DNA from: Corynespora cassiicola
Taxonomy: Eukaryota > Ascomycota > Dothideomycetes > Pleosporales > Corynesporascaceae
Reading direction: 5' to 3'
DNA: 64,000 nucleotides
NCBI GenBank assembly: GCA_022059125.1
Contig: JAEUWY010000016.1
Span: 248,001 to 312,000, forward strand
Within the stretch, counting starts at the first letter, position 1. Each line of letters opens with the position of its first letter. Under the pieces are notes generated by a model that saw only the letters and a program-made list of their open reading frames with translations, had not been told where the DNA came from and did no database searches. Shown here in pieces: positions 11,166 to 23,098 of the stretch. The position numbers and the translations under genes are program-made.

Positions 11166-11360
11166 CTGAAAAGTTGAAGAAGCTCTGGGTATGGTTAGCT
11201 ATGGTATGGAAGAGACAACATGAACTCCAACAATGGAGATCATGAAGTCTCGATTCTCAAATAAGCTGGATTTTGAATTGAAGATAGGCAAAATGAAGAA
11301 GGCTGACTCTCCACTTGAAGATTGGGAAAGACTGAAGATGAGGAATTAAGGCCAACTCAC
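11166..11360 (-). other. probable 5' UTR intron of the EthD gene
   Basis: Read on the minus strand, a strong donor GTGAGTTGG begins at 11360 and an acceptor TTTTCAG ends at 11166, with the branch site GCTAACC about 30 nt before it. The interval lies wholly upstream of the ATG at 11129 and downstream of a TATA element, so it would be spliced from the leader. Confidence 0.5.
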
Positions 11361-11430
11361 TATTCCGGATAAGACTGTTGAAGAGATTGAAAGGCTGTTG
11401 GATGATTTTCTAACATGGTCCATCTTCTGC

Positions 11431-11440
11431 CTTATATACC
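11431..11440 (-). promoter_or_regulatory. TATA element of the EthD gene
   Basis: The minus strand reads GGTATATAAG here, about 70 nt before the proposed leader intron donor. The spacing fits a core promoter for the EthD transcript. Confidence 0.4.
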
Positions 11441-13579
11441 TCGTCGTCGCCCTCACGTTTGGAGTGTCGACGCACCCCTCGTAAAGCAACCACACAATAC
11501 GACGACATCGCAGCCATCGGCCTCCGACCACCGCGTTGCGCGTCCCCACACCGCTTCAACTATTCCCCCGATTTCAGGGTCCAGACCGAGAGCATTCGCC
11601 CTGCATATACGGACGAATACATGAGGCATTGGCAGTGTTCATGCGTATACAGTATGGTCGGGTGGGGAGCTAGGCCTGTTGGGGCTACTGCGCGGGTAGA
11701 TGATACGTTACGCGCATCATTTTGTATTCGCCCGGGGTATGCGACGATATATTACACGAACGTCGTCGGTGGCTCCAATTGCTGGGTGGCGCCATTCTAT
11801 GTCGTGTTCGTTGGCCGAACATTTTGCGCGTCTTTGCGGGTGGGGTTAAAGATAAGCTTCGTCGTGCTTCGCCCAGTGTCATACATGGGTTTTGTGCGTG
11901 TACAGTGCCTCAAGAGGTGAGCGAGTACAAGGGGCGTAAAAACTAATCAGATCTTCCGGGAGCTTCCGGTCTATGGTCCTTTTAGGTGCTGATTTTTGTC
12001 AAGCAGATGCACAAAGTGCAAGAAGCTGGCTGGCATCATACGTGAAGACTTGGATCAGAAGTGTCACCTTGCGAGAACTCGTATCGTTCTACGTGCTAAT
12101 TATGCAACATTACCCTCATATACGCAAGTTTATGTTCACATCTTACATCAGATAGCAACAATAGCCATTTTATCGAAGTGAATTATTGATTTGACTTTTT
12201 TGAAGTTGTATGTGGAAGATAAGAGTTAGCCACTGCCAAATACATATGTACGTCTTGAAAACATTTGTTCTTACTAGCAGTTACTCCTTCTAATTATGCC
12301 TAACATCAAGCGACGGTGTACATCAAAGAAACCTTTATGTATACTTTGTTTAACTTGCATTCCCCTCACTTGCATTTACAGAAACTTAAATAACGCTTAT
12401 GAAATTTAAAAAGATACGATATAACTCTCCCCTAGTAAAGTAGACAAGATTGAGCTTATCGTTTACTCGCCGTGTACGTAGGGGTCAAGCACGTCTCAAT
12501 GTAAAATCTTCGCGAAGTTTGTTCCATCTAAGATCCGTGCACCAGGAAATTCTGCAAGAGATTCAGCATGCGCGTCCATAAGACCTGGTGAGGACGGAAC
12601 TCGCTTGCGAACCTTAGAAGAGTGGGCGGCCAAGCATTCTACGTGGGACGCACCAAGTAGATCGTTATAAAGTAAATCATGCGCCCATTGAAACTAGATC
12701 TTGAGCAAAGCGATATGCACTCATATGTCCGTCTTTCCCATGTTGTTCGCGCACAACCCATCTGCAGGTCACAATTGATTGGACGAAGACATCAACTAAC
12801 CATCATACATTTCCAGGTTTGTCGAGAAATTTCTGACATTTGGAACTAACGTTAAATGTCCTCGAACCCCGGAAAGACTATAATGAAAGAGAACTTGGAG
12901 TGTGGGGAAAGGCAGGAATGTATCCGCTAAAGTGATGCTTAGCGCAAGAAATTACTGCTAGCTCATTCCTGTGGCCCACTGCCAAGAACATTCTCAGAGG
13001 ACCATAAGCTCAAGGATTGGCCAAGAAATTTCAGATTAGCCAATACGAGAGAAATCCCAAACTGCACAGCCTCATAGAGTGTCGCCGATTGATATTGCTG
13101 GTTCGCTCTCATGAAAGGAGTCGGGTGGCCTAATGACAACAAAAGTGCCGATCTTCAAGACTGTGTCGTTGTTATTCCTCGGAGTGTGAACATACTCTAT
13201 ATTCTGAAATTGTATATGGTAGTTCTTTGGCTTTCTAGCCATGGAGTACGGTCTCTTCTATATTATGTTCAAAACACATATAGGACTCCACAAAGGAATC
13301 CTTTCAATCCGCATAGCAGGCTTGTGACCTCGTCTAAGCGGCACCAGGCTACGAAGACCCACAAATAGATAACGCGTGTGTTGAAGTAGATAGGATGGAC
13401 TTCGTATCCGAGACTTGGCGACCTCAGCGGTCTCTTTTGCCATACCCCCTTGGCTGTATTAGCAGTCACATTCGTGGCGCAGCTCTGCATTCCTTCGGGC
13501 GCCGTATATGATGGGCACATAAGCTTTCAGAACCCGGCAGGAACAGGTAGCGCTATGTTAGTCTAGTCGAAGGATACGG
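11441..13579. other. gene-poor stretch upstream of the GT90 gene
   Basis: No gene is supported over about 2.1 kb. The right-hand part, from about 11950, is relatively AT-rich with scattered stops on all frames. The 153-codon open frame at 11459-11920 has no family resemblance or splice support. The last 300 bases are probably the GT90 promoter. Confidence 0.45.
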
Positions 13580-16293
13580 ATGCAAAGAGCCGGGTTCAAA
13601 AGATGTCCTGGCCCCTTACTATGCAGTGGTTTGTTTGCGACTTTCCTCACCCTAAGAATGTGGAGTGCTGCTCTCCAGAAACTCCACCCAGTCCTCGTGT
13701 TTTCGGGTGTTGCCATATTATCAACAGTTTCAACACAATATGTGTTCTCCCCAAGATCCGAGATAGCCTCTGAGCTTATATGCTGGATCATATTGCCGAG
13801 TCTATTTCCCTTTGCCCGTCGACCCGACTTTGACGCCAAGTCTCCTTTTGGCAACCTTTGGACACAAGCCACCAGCTCATGGTCGTTATGGGTCGTTACC
13901 TCTGGCCTCACAATTGCGAGCCTTTACAGAGCAGAATATGGTTCGCCTGAATTATACGTAAGTTTGACCAGGAAGACATGCACCGGGCTAAGGACTGATC
14001 GCTACCAGCCATTGTTGACGCTGCTACTTCTAGCAGCTCAAAAATACATGCGGTCCGACGAAATTGTCGTGGACATCATACGATCATGGTTATACTCCCC
14101 TCATGCATGGGCGACTGTGATAGTTGCGCTTTTTACGTCATGTGCACTATCAGCTGGCAGCTTACCAGGTGCTTTATTGTCCATTGTTGCGGTGGTCGCG
14201 CACATGATTGTCTACGTATCATTAATTCCAAGGCCAGCCAATGGCTCTCGATGGTTTCCTCTTATCAATGACTTCGAGGGCACGGTCGCCTCGCTCGCTT
14301 GGCGAGTAAGGTGCTCCTTGGCTGTAACCATGATCGCGCACGCTATCGTGTACGGCTTTACAAAGCCTGATATCACAAGTGCCTTGTTGATGGGATTTAC
14401 CAAAGCCGTCTCATGGTACAGCATGACCCAAATGGTATTCTACTTCTTTCCTTCATAGAGTTAGACAGCGCTAAAAAAGATTTGTAGACACGCCATGCCT
14501 CCTGGGTGGTTGCCTCGGCCATAGGTACCTTTGCCATCGCTTCTACGACAAACCCTTTTATTCAGACATTTGAGACGCATGCCATTTCGCACGTAGTAGC
14601 TTCATTGTTTGCGCTTTTTCAGGTTGTTTACATGATTCCTAAACGAGTAAAAGCAAGGTACATTCTTTGGGGCTTCTCGCTGATACCTCTTGCATCTTAT
14701 ACCTTGAACACGTGGATAAGATCTGAAATGCAAGCATTGACACAGATGAGCGCAAGGAACACATACAATCACCCTGTTCAGGCTTTGACACGGGAAGCCA
14801 AAGTAAAGTTTGATTACCTGGTCCAGAATCAATCTCGGAACTTCACGGCTGCATATGCAGAATATGAACGCAGGTACGGCGTAGAGCCTCCAAGAGGCTT
14901 CGAAGACTGGTACGAATTTGCGAGCTTACATCAATCGCCCATCATCGACGATTTCGACTCAATTTACCAGTCCGTAGCACCATTCTGGAAATTGAGTGGA
15001 CAAGAGGTCGCAAGCATCACAGAAAAGATTTACAACAGATCAGGAAGCGAAGTATGGCAATGCAGACAGGATAGCAACATCACTGGGACCGCATGCAATC
15101 ATCCCAGCCGTAAGCGCGACAGAAGTATTAAACGCTTTTTCGAAACCCTCATCGATACCTATAACATCTCACTACCCGGCATCAGGATTTTGGTCAATCA
15201 TTTCGACGAACCAAGGGTACTTCTGCCACCGCAATCGAACCAGGACCAAGAAGACAACCATTTTGGGCGATATAAACTGACAAAACTATCGCACCAATCG
15301 ACATGGGATACGATCACCACTCCTTTCATTGATCGAGAACCAGATAGCATGCTGTCTAGGGAACCCCGAGCGGACACTTATGGTCTTCCCTTTGTCACCA
15401 ACCATGCTGCCGATATGGATTTATGCCAGCACCCAGAGTATCAGTCTATGCACGGTATTTTCATGTGTCCGACTACCTTTCGTCTCGTAGAAGGTTGGGT
15501 ACCAATTCTATCGGCCGGCTCACCTTCAACAATGGGCGATATCATATATCCTAGCCCCGCCTACATCGAAAACGGATTTCAGTACAGCGAAGAACACGAC
15601 TTTGACTGGGAAGATAAGCACAATAACCTTTACTGGGCAGGATCCACTACAGGAGGATACTCTCAAGATGATACATGGCGGTCTTACCACCGACAACGCT
15701 TCGTTGCCTTGGCACAAAACATCGACCAAAAACAGCACACCTACTTGGGAGAAAAGAGGGGCATAATACAACACGTCAAATCATCGTTTTTGAATAGCAG
15801 GCTTTTCAACGTATACTTTACCCGCATCATTCAATGCAAGCCCAAACAATGCCGCGATCAGAGTTTCTTCTTTAGGACCAAGTCATGGGCCAGCAAACAC
15901 CAAGCGTACCACTCGCGACTTGCCTTCGACACGGACGGAAACGGAATAAGTGGTCGCTATTACCAGCTCCTAGCCTCAAAATCGGTGCCTCTGAAGCAGA
16001 CACTTCTTCGGGAGTGGCATGATGATCGACTGATTCCGTGGGTTCATTATATCCCTGTAAGCCAGAGCATGGAGGAGCTGCCAGAGCTTGTTTCCCACCT
16101 TTCATTCAACGAAGAAGGACAGAAACGGGCCAAAGAAATTGCCGATCAAGGCCGTGAATGGTTTCAGAAGGCTTTCCGAGAAGTTGACTTGAGCATTTAC
16201 ATGTACCGATTACTGTTGGAATTAGCTCGATTACAGGACCCAGAAAGGGCCGCGATTCAAGGCGTGGAGGAAGATGTCCAGGAGGCCATGTAA
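13580..16293 (+). CDS. GT90-family glycosyltransferase, multi-pass membrane protein
   Basis: Three exons, 13580-13957, 14009-14434 and 14488-16293, give about 869 residues. Intron 1 (51 nt, GTAAGT..ACCAG) keeps the frame open, so it could be missed by eye. Intron 2 (53 nt) contains stops. The first 340 residues form several hydrophobic helices. The C-terminal half matches the GT90/CAP10 family (PF05686), whose known members include the Cryptococcus capsule xylosyltransferase Cap10. Motifs are LYWAGSTTGG at about 650-658, HRQRFVALA, FDTDGNGISGRYYQLLASKS at about 748-767 and EWHDDRLIPWVHYIPVS at about 777-793. The likely role is sugar transfer to a wall or surface glycan in the Golgi. The donor and acceptor cannot be told from sequence. 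The large N-terminal membrane domain is a common arrangement in filamentous fungi. Confidence 0.88.
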
Positions 16294-16570
16294 CGACTAT
16301 TTTTTTTATACCATTTCGTATTTGTAGCACTAGTACCAGCTGTATCCATTTTTTTTTTTTTTGGAAATATGAAGTAAACTAAGCGGAACGTTATCCGCGA
16401 TGGAGCTTTGGTGTTTTAGCGGGTCCTCTCACCGTGACGTCATGCCCAACATCTCACATGCAAACCACAACCTCCAAAGCCGCGCAAAACCTCAAATCCC
16501 AGCATTCGCCATCCTCAACCCCCAAAAAGTCCCTTTGATACCGCCAATCCCTCACCCCAACTGATCCAAG

Positions 16571-17382
16571 ATGGAGAATCCAGGTCCGAACGCCCCCTCT
16601 ACAGCCCTCCCATCCCCCCCCCAAAAAAACACCACTAGTACTAACACCCAAACCCCCACCCAGTCAAAGAAATATCCGGAGTAATCCACCTCCTCACCCA
16701 ATCACCCCCCTCCCAACAGCGCGAAACTATAGAAACGTACTTTACCCCCAACGCCTCCTTCACCCACCCCTTCTGCCGCACGGGGAGCTGGCAGAACTCG
16801 CGGTTCCTCATACACAGCATATACCGCTGGTACAAGATCATGAGCCCGCGGATCGACATTACGGTGCAAAGCGTGGGTACGTTACGTATTATTAGTCGTC
16901 GCCACATGTCCCAACACGGCCCCTCGGAGCTTTAGCTAACCCCCATCCGAGCATTCGACAAACCCAACCTCCTCCTCTACGTAACCCTCCACCAAACCTT
17001 CCGCATCTGGGCCCTCCCCCTCTACGCCGCCCCCGTCTCCCTGACCACGGTGCTGACCCTCGAGCGCCACCCCCCGGACCACAAGTACTACATCGCCGCG
17101 CAAAACGACCTCTACCAGGTCGACCAGTTTGTGCGCTTCGTGTGGCTCGGGGGCTGGCTTTTGGTGCGCGCGTGGCAGTTTTGCGCCACGCTGCTTTGTC
17201 TGTTGGGGGCGGGGGTGTTGTGGCCGGTCAGCTTGGTGGAGGAGTGGTATGGGGAGGGGGAGATGAGTGGGGGAGGGAAAAGAAGAAGAAGGGAGAGTGG
17301 GAGGGCGAAAGGGGTGGTTGTGGATGGGATTGAGTTGAGGGATTTGGATAAGGGGGGAAGGGAGAGTAGTAGAGGGAAGTGA
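16571..17382 (+). CDS. SigF-like NTF2-like domain protein
   Basis: Three exons, 16571-16583, 16664-16876 and 16952-17382, give 218 residues. Exon 1 is only 13 nt and encodes MENP plus one base. The first intron has an unusual GTCCGA donor but a perfect TACTAAC branch site and a CCCAG acceptor, and splicing it yields MENPVKEISGVIHLLTQSPP. The second intron has GTACGT, a GCTAAC branch and acceptor GAG. The NTF2-like fold includes ETYFTPNASFTHPFCRTGSW and ISRWYKIM-type sequence (SIYRWYKIMSPRIDITVQSV). A C-terminal hydrophobic segment (about 145-180) suggests a membrane anchor, and the tail is Gly/Arg/Lys-rich. This matches the fungal SigF-like NTF2 proteins, whose function is unknown. Confidence is good for the gene and low for any role. 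Confidence 0.82.
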
Positions 17383-19589
17383 GGTGTGTATGAGCGGATG
17401 GAGCTGTGAAGAGAGTGCTCGTGAAGGCGTTTCTTGAGTGGGTGTAGTTGTGTCTATGATATCCTATCCTAGAGGCCGTTACCAGAATCCGGTTATTTTG
17501 GGTTAGGCCAGACGATTGGCAAAGACAGCGTTGTTAGTTTGTGTAAACCCATACACAAACGTTCTTAGATGCCAGCGCAGAGAAGATGCCCTGCTGCATC
17601 ACCGTCGCCAGCCGGTCGGCACATGGCCTTGCCTCACGCCCACACCCCAGCCCGCTCGCGTGTCCAACAATCAATGCAACCTCAGAGTCCCACCGCACCG
17701 CATACCCACCTAATAATAGCCCTACCCACCACAACTCGCTCAATTCGCCCACTAAACCTCTTTTTCTTGCTCTCGCCACAGCTCCAATACCCTGCTTCCC
17801 TGGGGCACATCACCCGCCCAACCCATCGCCCTGCTTATCAAAGACAGCGTTTTTCCCAACCTTACCTCCCCACATGGCGGGCGGCCGAGGTCCCCCATTC
17901 CGAACCTTCCGACACCATCAGCACTTGCCGCACTATCGATCCTCGTACCGGGCGGATACTTCAATCTCGCAGCCTGCCCATTGCGCATCGATCCTGCGAG
18001 CTGCAAGGCACCAGCACTCCCTCCCCCCACCGAGCCAACCTCACGGCTCAAAGTCTAAACCTCGATGCCGCGAGCTCTTCGCGAATCAAGCGAACCCACT
18101 CCGTTCTGACACGAACGTCCAAGGCTGCGCGCAGAGGTTCCAATGTCCTTGGAAGGCCCGGTAGGAATGCCATGCGCGCTCCGCCGCTGAGTGGGGTATA
18201 AGGCCTCGCGACACATGGGGCGCTGGGCAACGGCCAGCTCATCGCATGGCAGGCATGGCGGCAGAGCGACCATTGATTTTTGCCTTTCGCCGAGCCCGCC
18301 GAGTGGCCATGTCACCGCAACAATGGCCATCCATAGACGTAACAGCAGCAGCAGCAGCAGCACAAGGAAAAATTCCCCAAGGACAGCTGACAACCACGCG
18401 TGATGGCGCTTGGGGCAAGGCCGCGCTACTAGTAGGCTGCCTAGCCTCGCACTTGCGCGCAGCCCTGCTGCCAAACGGCGCTGCATGGCTGATAACATGG
18501 CGGACTGAGAGGGCCCGCCGAGTGGACATCGTGCGCTGCAGTCTTGAAATGGTGACGCCGGGGGCTGGCTGGCTGACTGTTCGCGCATTCTTCCTGCTCC
18601 TCCCCTCATCATCGCATATTAAGGAGCGATCCTGAGTGTGCCAGAACGCGGCACGCCGCCTCCATGCGAACGAGTGAGCAGCAGAAGCGGCGCTTCGGGA
18701 CCTGGCATGCGAGCCGGGTTTCGGGGCGGCCGGCTGCGAAACGAAGGATTTTTGCTTCCAAGGTTCGCCGTTCAGTGGTCGCGATCGCGATTGCGGGAGG
18801 GCTGCGCTGCGCTGCTGAGAGTCGCATGCGCCCATCTCGCAGGGAAGCGTAGAGCAAAAAAAGACCGCAGGATTTCTTCGATGCCCTTCCGTCCACCACC
18901 TACCGCTCCGCGCTCAGGATATGGAGGCCAAAAAATTTAACAGGGAAGGCATCCCCTGCATGCAACCGCAACCGCAGCGTCCAATCGCAAAATTCGGCGG
19001 GTACCCTCGGGCCAGGGAACCCCCGGCGAGGACATGGTGGAGAAACAAGAGGCGCACAGGCGCTCTGTGATGTGCTGCGGGAAGCAACCAGCATTTGGGA
19101 CGCACCGACTGGGTTCGCCTACGACGAGATAGCCCTGGTTCGTGCGGTGCTGGCGAAGGTGTGGTTGCTTGCCTTTCGTTATTAGCCGTGTTTTGGCCTT
19201 TTTGCTCGCCCTGGCGTAGGCAATAGTTTCGGCGTCGCTTGCCGCTGTCGGTATATTGTCCTGGGGTGGTATTTCTCCAAGCCGCTCCCCTCCCTTCTCT
19301 AGCCTTTTTATAGTTGCTGGGCTCCCCTCCCCAAGCCATTCTGGATCTTGATCCTCTTCCCACACCCTCTTTTGCGCTCAAGAACTCGATTGTTGAGACG
19401 GAAATTTCGTGGTGCCTCCTTCGTTTTGGTCATACTCAATCTAGTCGGTCGTTTATTCAACACAAGTACGATACCGTTACCTTGGTTCAACAGAACCCTT
19501 AGCACCCAGACTCTTTAATCCCCGCCTGGCGCTTCCACTGTTCACATCGTTCGTTCTTTGGACACACTCGAATTAAAGTTCCTGTCGCC
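17383..19589. other. long intergenic region before the GPI-protein gene
   Basis: About 2.2 kb with no supported gene. Open frames on both strands overlap each other and are low in complexity. A CAG repeat lies at about 18343-18361. The final few hundred bases are probably promoter and leader of the secreted-protein gene, with C- and T-rich sequence at about 19265-19385. Confidence 0.45.
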
Positions 19590-20426
19590 ATGTCGCTCAA
19601 GCTGTTCTCCCTCGCGCTGCTCGCTGTGGCCAATGCTACGCCGCTGGAAAAGGTCACGCGCGAAGAATGCAAGCCATGCAATCCGCAAGGCGCGACTGGA
19701 TCCACACCTCCCGCCGTTGGCCCCGAACTCAAGTCGCTCTACGTCGACGTGCTCGCATCGGTCAAGGGCATCTCTTTCAAGAAGCGCTGGGATGATTCTT
19801 TGGAGCCTCGCCAGGGCAGCTTCTGCTGCCGCGAGACCCTGGACTGTGTAAATGTCCAAAACTTCAACATTCCCATGTGCTATGACAAGTTCACCACCTC
19901 TTTCGGTTTCCCAGGAAATGCGTTTGGCTCGTTGACTACGGGCAACTATACCGTCGGCGGCGATACTGCGAACTTGATCAACGGTCAATACACAAAGGCC
20001 GGCGGTGAGACGGGCGACATTTACGCAGAGGATCCCAGCGCAAAGCCCAACACGGCAACGATGTCGATTCCGCCCCAGTGGACCGCCGCGGGTGTGGGAA
20101 GCGCCATCCCCGCCTCTGAACTTGGATATGTCACGGTCATCACGACCACTATTTCCGGAACGACCTTCTCGGGCCCTACCGTGTTGCCCGAGTCGACCAT
20201 CATCGAGACGCACGGCGACCACACCACTGCCGTTTCTACCAGACCGGCCCAGACCATCACGGGTGCTACGACGATACCCGCCCAGACGTCCACCGTGACC
20301 AGCACCGTAGAGGCGCAGGAAACGTCTTCGAGCACTGGCGCAGCTGCTCAGGTCGGCGCAACGTCGAACATGCCAGTTGGCATGTCGCTGTTCACCGCTC
20401 TGGTGTACGCACTCTATGCTTTGTAG
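19590..20426 (+). CDS. secreted, probably GPI-anchored Cys-containing protein
   Basis: An intronless gene of 278 residues of unknown function. A signal peptide is clear (MSLKLFSLALLAVANATP, cleaved near residue 17). Six cysteines follow, at 27, 30, 79, 80, 86 and 97. A KR pair at 65-66 could be a Kex2 site. From about residue 180 the protein is Thr/Ser-rich with repeated TTISGTT and TITGATTIPAQ-type sequence, as in O-glycosylated wall proteins. It ends in a hydrophobic tail (MSLFTALVYALYAL) preceded by small residues (SSSTGAAAQVG), which fits a GPI-anchor signal. The likely location is the plasma membrane or cell wall. I do not recognise a named domain. Confidence 0.82.
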   Translation: MSLKLFSLALLAVANATPLEKVTREECKPCNPQGATGSTPPAVGPELKSLYVDVLASVKGISFKKRWDDSLEPRQGSFCCRETLDCVNVQNFNIPMCYDKFTTSFGFPGNAFGSLTTGNYTVGGDTANLINGQYTKAGGETGDIYAEDPSAKPNTATMSIPPQWTAAGVGSAIPASELGYVTVITTTISGTTFSGPTVLPESTIIETHGDHTTAVSTRPAQTITGATTIPAQTSTVTSTVEAQETSSSTGAAAQVGATSNMPVGMSLFTALVYALYAL

Positions 20427-20685
20427 ACGGGGTGGTTAGAATCGACACTCTTATGATAATATTGAAACAATCACGCATAATGGGCGGAACGGCGTTCAAG
20501 GGATGGGTTCCGGATTTGCTTATGTTTGCTACCTTTCAGTTGGGCGAAGCGTAAACGAACCAGGAAAAAGAAACAGTATACATTACTGTACGAGAGGCTT
20601 GCGGTTGGACATGTGACTTGTCATTGGAAGATACCCTGGAAACTTCTGCTTCTTGGACGTAGAAGTGTTGTTTTGGGCCCCCTAT

Positions 20686-20771
20686 CCCCAGCATGGAAAA
20701 GTCCTACGAAGTCTCATTATGAGACTCGAAAGTTTTATATTGAGACTTCATAGGACTTTTCCATGGTGGGG
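20686..20771. repeat. near-perfect inverted repeat (31-bp arms)
   Basis: Arm 20686-20716 is repeated in reverse complement at 20741-20771 with two mismatches, around a 24-bp spacer. The core of the arms is CATGGAAAAGTCCTA. A smaller palindrome (GTCTCATTATGAGAC) sits at the inner edge of the left arm. It lies between the convergent 3' ends of the GPI-protein gene and CutC. Confidence 0.9.
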
Positions 20772-20978
20772 AAATACTCCAAGGGGTCGATTTTATGATT
20801 CGTTGGCGGATGTGTATATGTGTAATGGCTGTATTGCGATCTATTGGTCAAATTGGGCGGTTCATTATTGCACACATCAGATGCATAGTCTAACGACTTT
20901 GGCTCTGGGCCTTGTGCATGATAGTGAACCGCCAAATTAGACTCACGGTTGAATCTGATTATTAATATTTCCACTTGA

Positions 20979-21647
20979 TCATAGCTCTTTTGTGAGATGT
21001 TTTTGCAGTGCCGTGACCTCCTCTCCGTCGACCGTTTCCCCAGCCTCGGTGATTGCTGCTGAGTGATACCAGGTGCCTTGAGTCTTTTTCTTGAGGGCTT
21101 CGATGTTGGTCGATCGGACACCACCTCCGAGGATAATCGAGATCTTGCCACGATACTTCTTTTCCAATTGCGCTACTCTCTCTGCGCCAGCGAGAGCATT
21201 CGCCTCGCCGCCACTCGTCAAGACTGACTTGAAACCACACTTGAGAAGCTGTTCCATAGCCTCATCCAGATCCGGTACTTGGTCGAGCGCTCGATGAAAT
21301 GTGCACGGTAGCGGGGCAGCCAACTGGACCAGTTCCTGATTTCTTGCATCGTCGACGCATCCCTTCGAGTCCAGGATGCCAAACACGAATCCGCTTGCTT
21401 CTTCCTTGTAGTCCCCAATCTCTTTCTTCATTAACGCGAATTCTGGGTCTGAATAGTTGAAATCGCCGGCTCTAGGGCGAATCATGACGTTGACAGGCTT
21501 GTCGATTGCTTTTCGGACGTCTTTCAAACCCGATAAGGGAGGAGTGACGCCGCCCGCTGCATAGTCTGCACATAGCTCTATCCTGTCTGCACCGGCTTTG
21601 GCGGCTGCAATGGCAGATGGCGCGTTGAAGCAAGCAATTTCGAGCAT
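20979..21647 (-). CDS. cutC: CutC family copper homeostasis protein
   Basis: A 222-residue protein of the CutC family, a TIM-barrel fold. Motifs are the start MLEIACFN, AGADRIELCADYAAGGVTPP, VNVMIRPRAGDFNYS, FVFGILDSKGCVD, TFHRALDQVPD, VLTSGGEANA and IILGGGVRSTNIE. CutC was linked to copper tolerance in E. coli and human CUTC binds Cu(I); the biochemical role in fungi is unclear. I start at the ATG at 21647 because conserved sequence begins there. The frame is open for 48 more codons upstream, but those run through a 15-base G tract and encode a Pro run with no conservation that I know of. Confidence 0.92.
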   Translation of the reverse strand: MLEIACFNAPSAIAAAKAGADRIELCADYAAGGVTPPLSGLKDVRKAIDKPVNVMIRPRAGDFNYSDPEFALMKKEIGDYKEEASGFVFGILDSKGCVDDARNQELVQLAAPLPCTFHRALDQVPDLDEAMEQLLKCGFKSVLTSGGEANALAGAERVAQLEKKYRGKISIILGGGVRSTNIEALKKKTQGTWYHSAAITEAGETVDGEEVTALQKHLTKEL

Positions 21648-22116
21648 GACTGGAACGGGGGGGGGGGGGGGAGATGTAGTTAGGTGAGAGATGTGACCTG
21701 AGTCAAATTCTGTATGGGGTTCGAAATCAATTGAGGGGCAACGGGCGAAGTTGTGAGGAGATGAAGTGTGGTAAGTTTGGCTGGCGATCATCCTGAGGCA
21801 ACAACGCTAGACCTAAAGGGGCTGGCGCCTTTACCTTTGGCAAGAGCACCTGGGCACAAACAACCCCTTGTCTTGAAGATATCGGAACTACTCGTTTATT
21901 GAAGTCGATTGAAGTGTCAGGTGGTTCAAAGGAAAACACTTATCGCTGTTTTTTTACAACTTTTGCTGCATTTGCCCAACACCACATCTCCGTCATGCCT
22001 GAGGCAACTACTTTTAAAAAAAATAATGTAAACATCCGTTGTAGCATTTATTCAGCCAATTGCTATAGTATTTCATCCCTGAATACGATGCCCTTGTTTC
22101 CATATCTTCATCAAAT
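21648..22116. other. CutC leader and DPH5 3' flank
   Basis: An intergenic stretch of about 470 bp between two minus-strand genes. An uninterrupted run of 15 G lies at 21657-21671, only 10 bp from the CutC start codon, so it is in the leader. No other feature is visible. Confidence 0.6.
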
Positions 22117-23098
22117 CTATTGCTTCCCTTCGTAGTCCCTCTTCCAAATCTCCCGGAAGCTCTCCTTGTCCACCGCAAACTCCTCCAGATAGTCCCTCTC
22201 CAAGTCGTGCGTCCGCTTACCCAGCAGCACTAGGCTATGGAGCGGCTTGCCCAGATCCGCATCGCAGAGCTGCTCCAGGGTTCCGGCAACAATCTTCTCC
22301 TCTGCGCTCCCGACTCTAGCCACACCAACTGCCAGACTGTCCTTTGAATAAACGCCCTCCTTCCGAATCTCCTCTTCCACCTCCACCATCTGCTGGGCGC
22401 ACTGGGCGACCGTCATGTATCTCGGCGGCTCGTAAATCTTGCGGCCACGGGCCATGTTCTCCAGACTCTGTTCCTTGACCTTGATATCGAGCAGGACGAG
22501 GGTGTGCAGACCAATGGAGACGTTCTCCTTGATGCGGTCGTAAAACGAGGACGGCTTCCAGTTATCGAGGAAGAAGACCATGGATACCGTCTGGCCAAAG
22601 TTGTAGAGCTGCAGGCCCGTAGTGCCGATCGAGGTCAGAATGCTGGCGTTGGGCACGGAGCGCGTGGGGATGGACAGTTCGCGGGCACGGAGGACGAGGT
22701 CGGTGTGGGTGGTTGCGCTGGGAAGATTAGCATCAGTCTTTTATGCTGTATGCGGTGGAAAGCAAGTACCCGAATGGGTCGCCGACGACGAGGAATGCGA
22801 CGTCGACCTTGTCTGCGTCTTTGAGGATGTCGTCGCTGGAGGACTCGACCATTTCGCGGTCTGCGACAATGACAGGCCGGCCATAGAAAGCTTCCTACTA
22901 TGGCGATAATTAGCTCTCGTGGCTCGTACAGTATGGCAAAGACTCGTGCAATCCATCACTCACCAGCGCATCCTTCTCGACGAGGAGAACGGCCGTGTAC
23001 GCCTCGAGGTACACACGCTCAGCCTTCTTGACAATCTCCAGGCCGCGGACGGTAATGTCCTTTTCGTCGGCCAGGCCGAGACCCACGAGGTACAACAT
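22117..23098 (-). CDS. DPH5: diphthine methyl ester synthase Dph5
   Basis: Three exons, 23098-22964, 22894-22770 and 22717-22117, give 286 residues (yeast Dph5 has 300). Introns are 69 nt (GTGAGT..TAG) and 52 nt (GTACTT..CCCAG). Dph5 uses S-adenosylmethionine to methylate the modified histidine of translation factor eEF2 in diphthamide synthesis, in the cytosol. Family motifs are [20 protein letters not shown] at the start, [30 protein letters not shown] (which spans the second intron), [17 protein letters not shown], and [16 protein letters not shown]. The start is fixed by the conserved N-terminus. It shares a 359-bp upstream region with SPT3. Confidence 0.95.

Noticed and set aside
11459..11920. 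153-codon open frame on the + strand
   Set aside because: No motif or family resemblance, no splice structure, overlaps the promoter side of the EthD gene, and the sequence is simple by eye.
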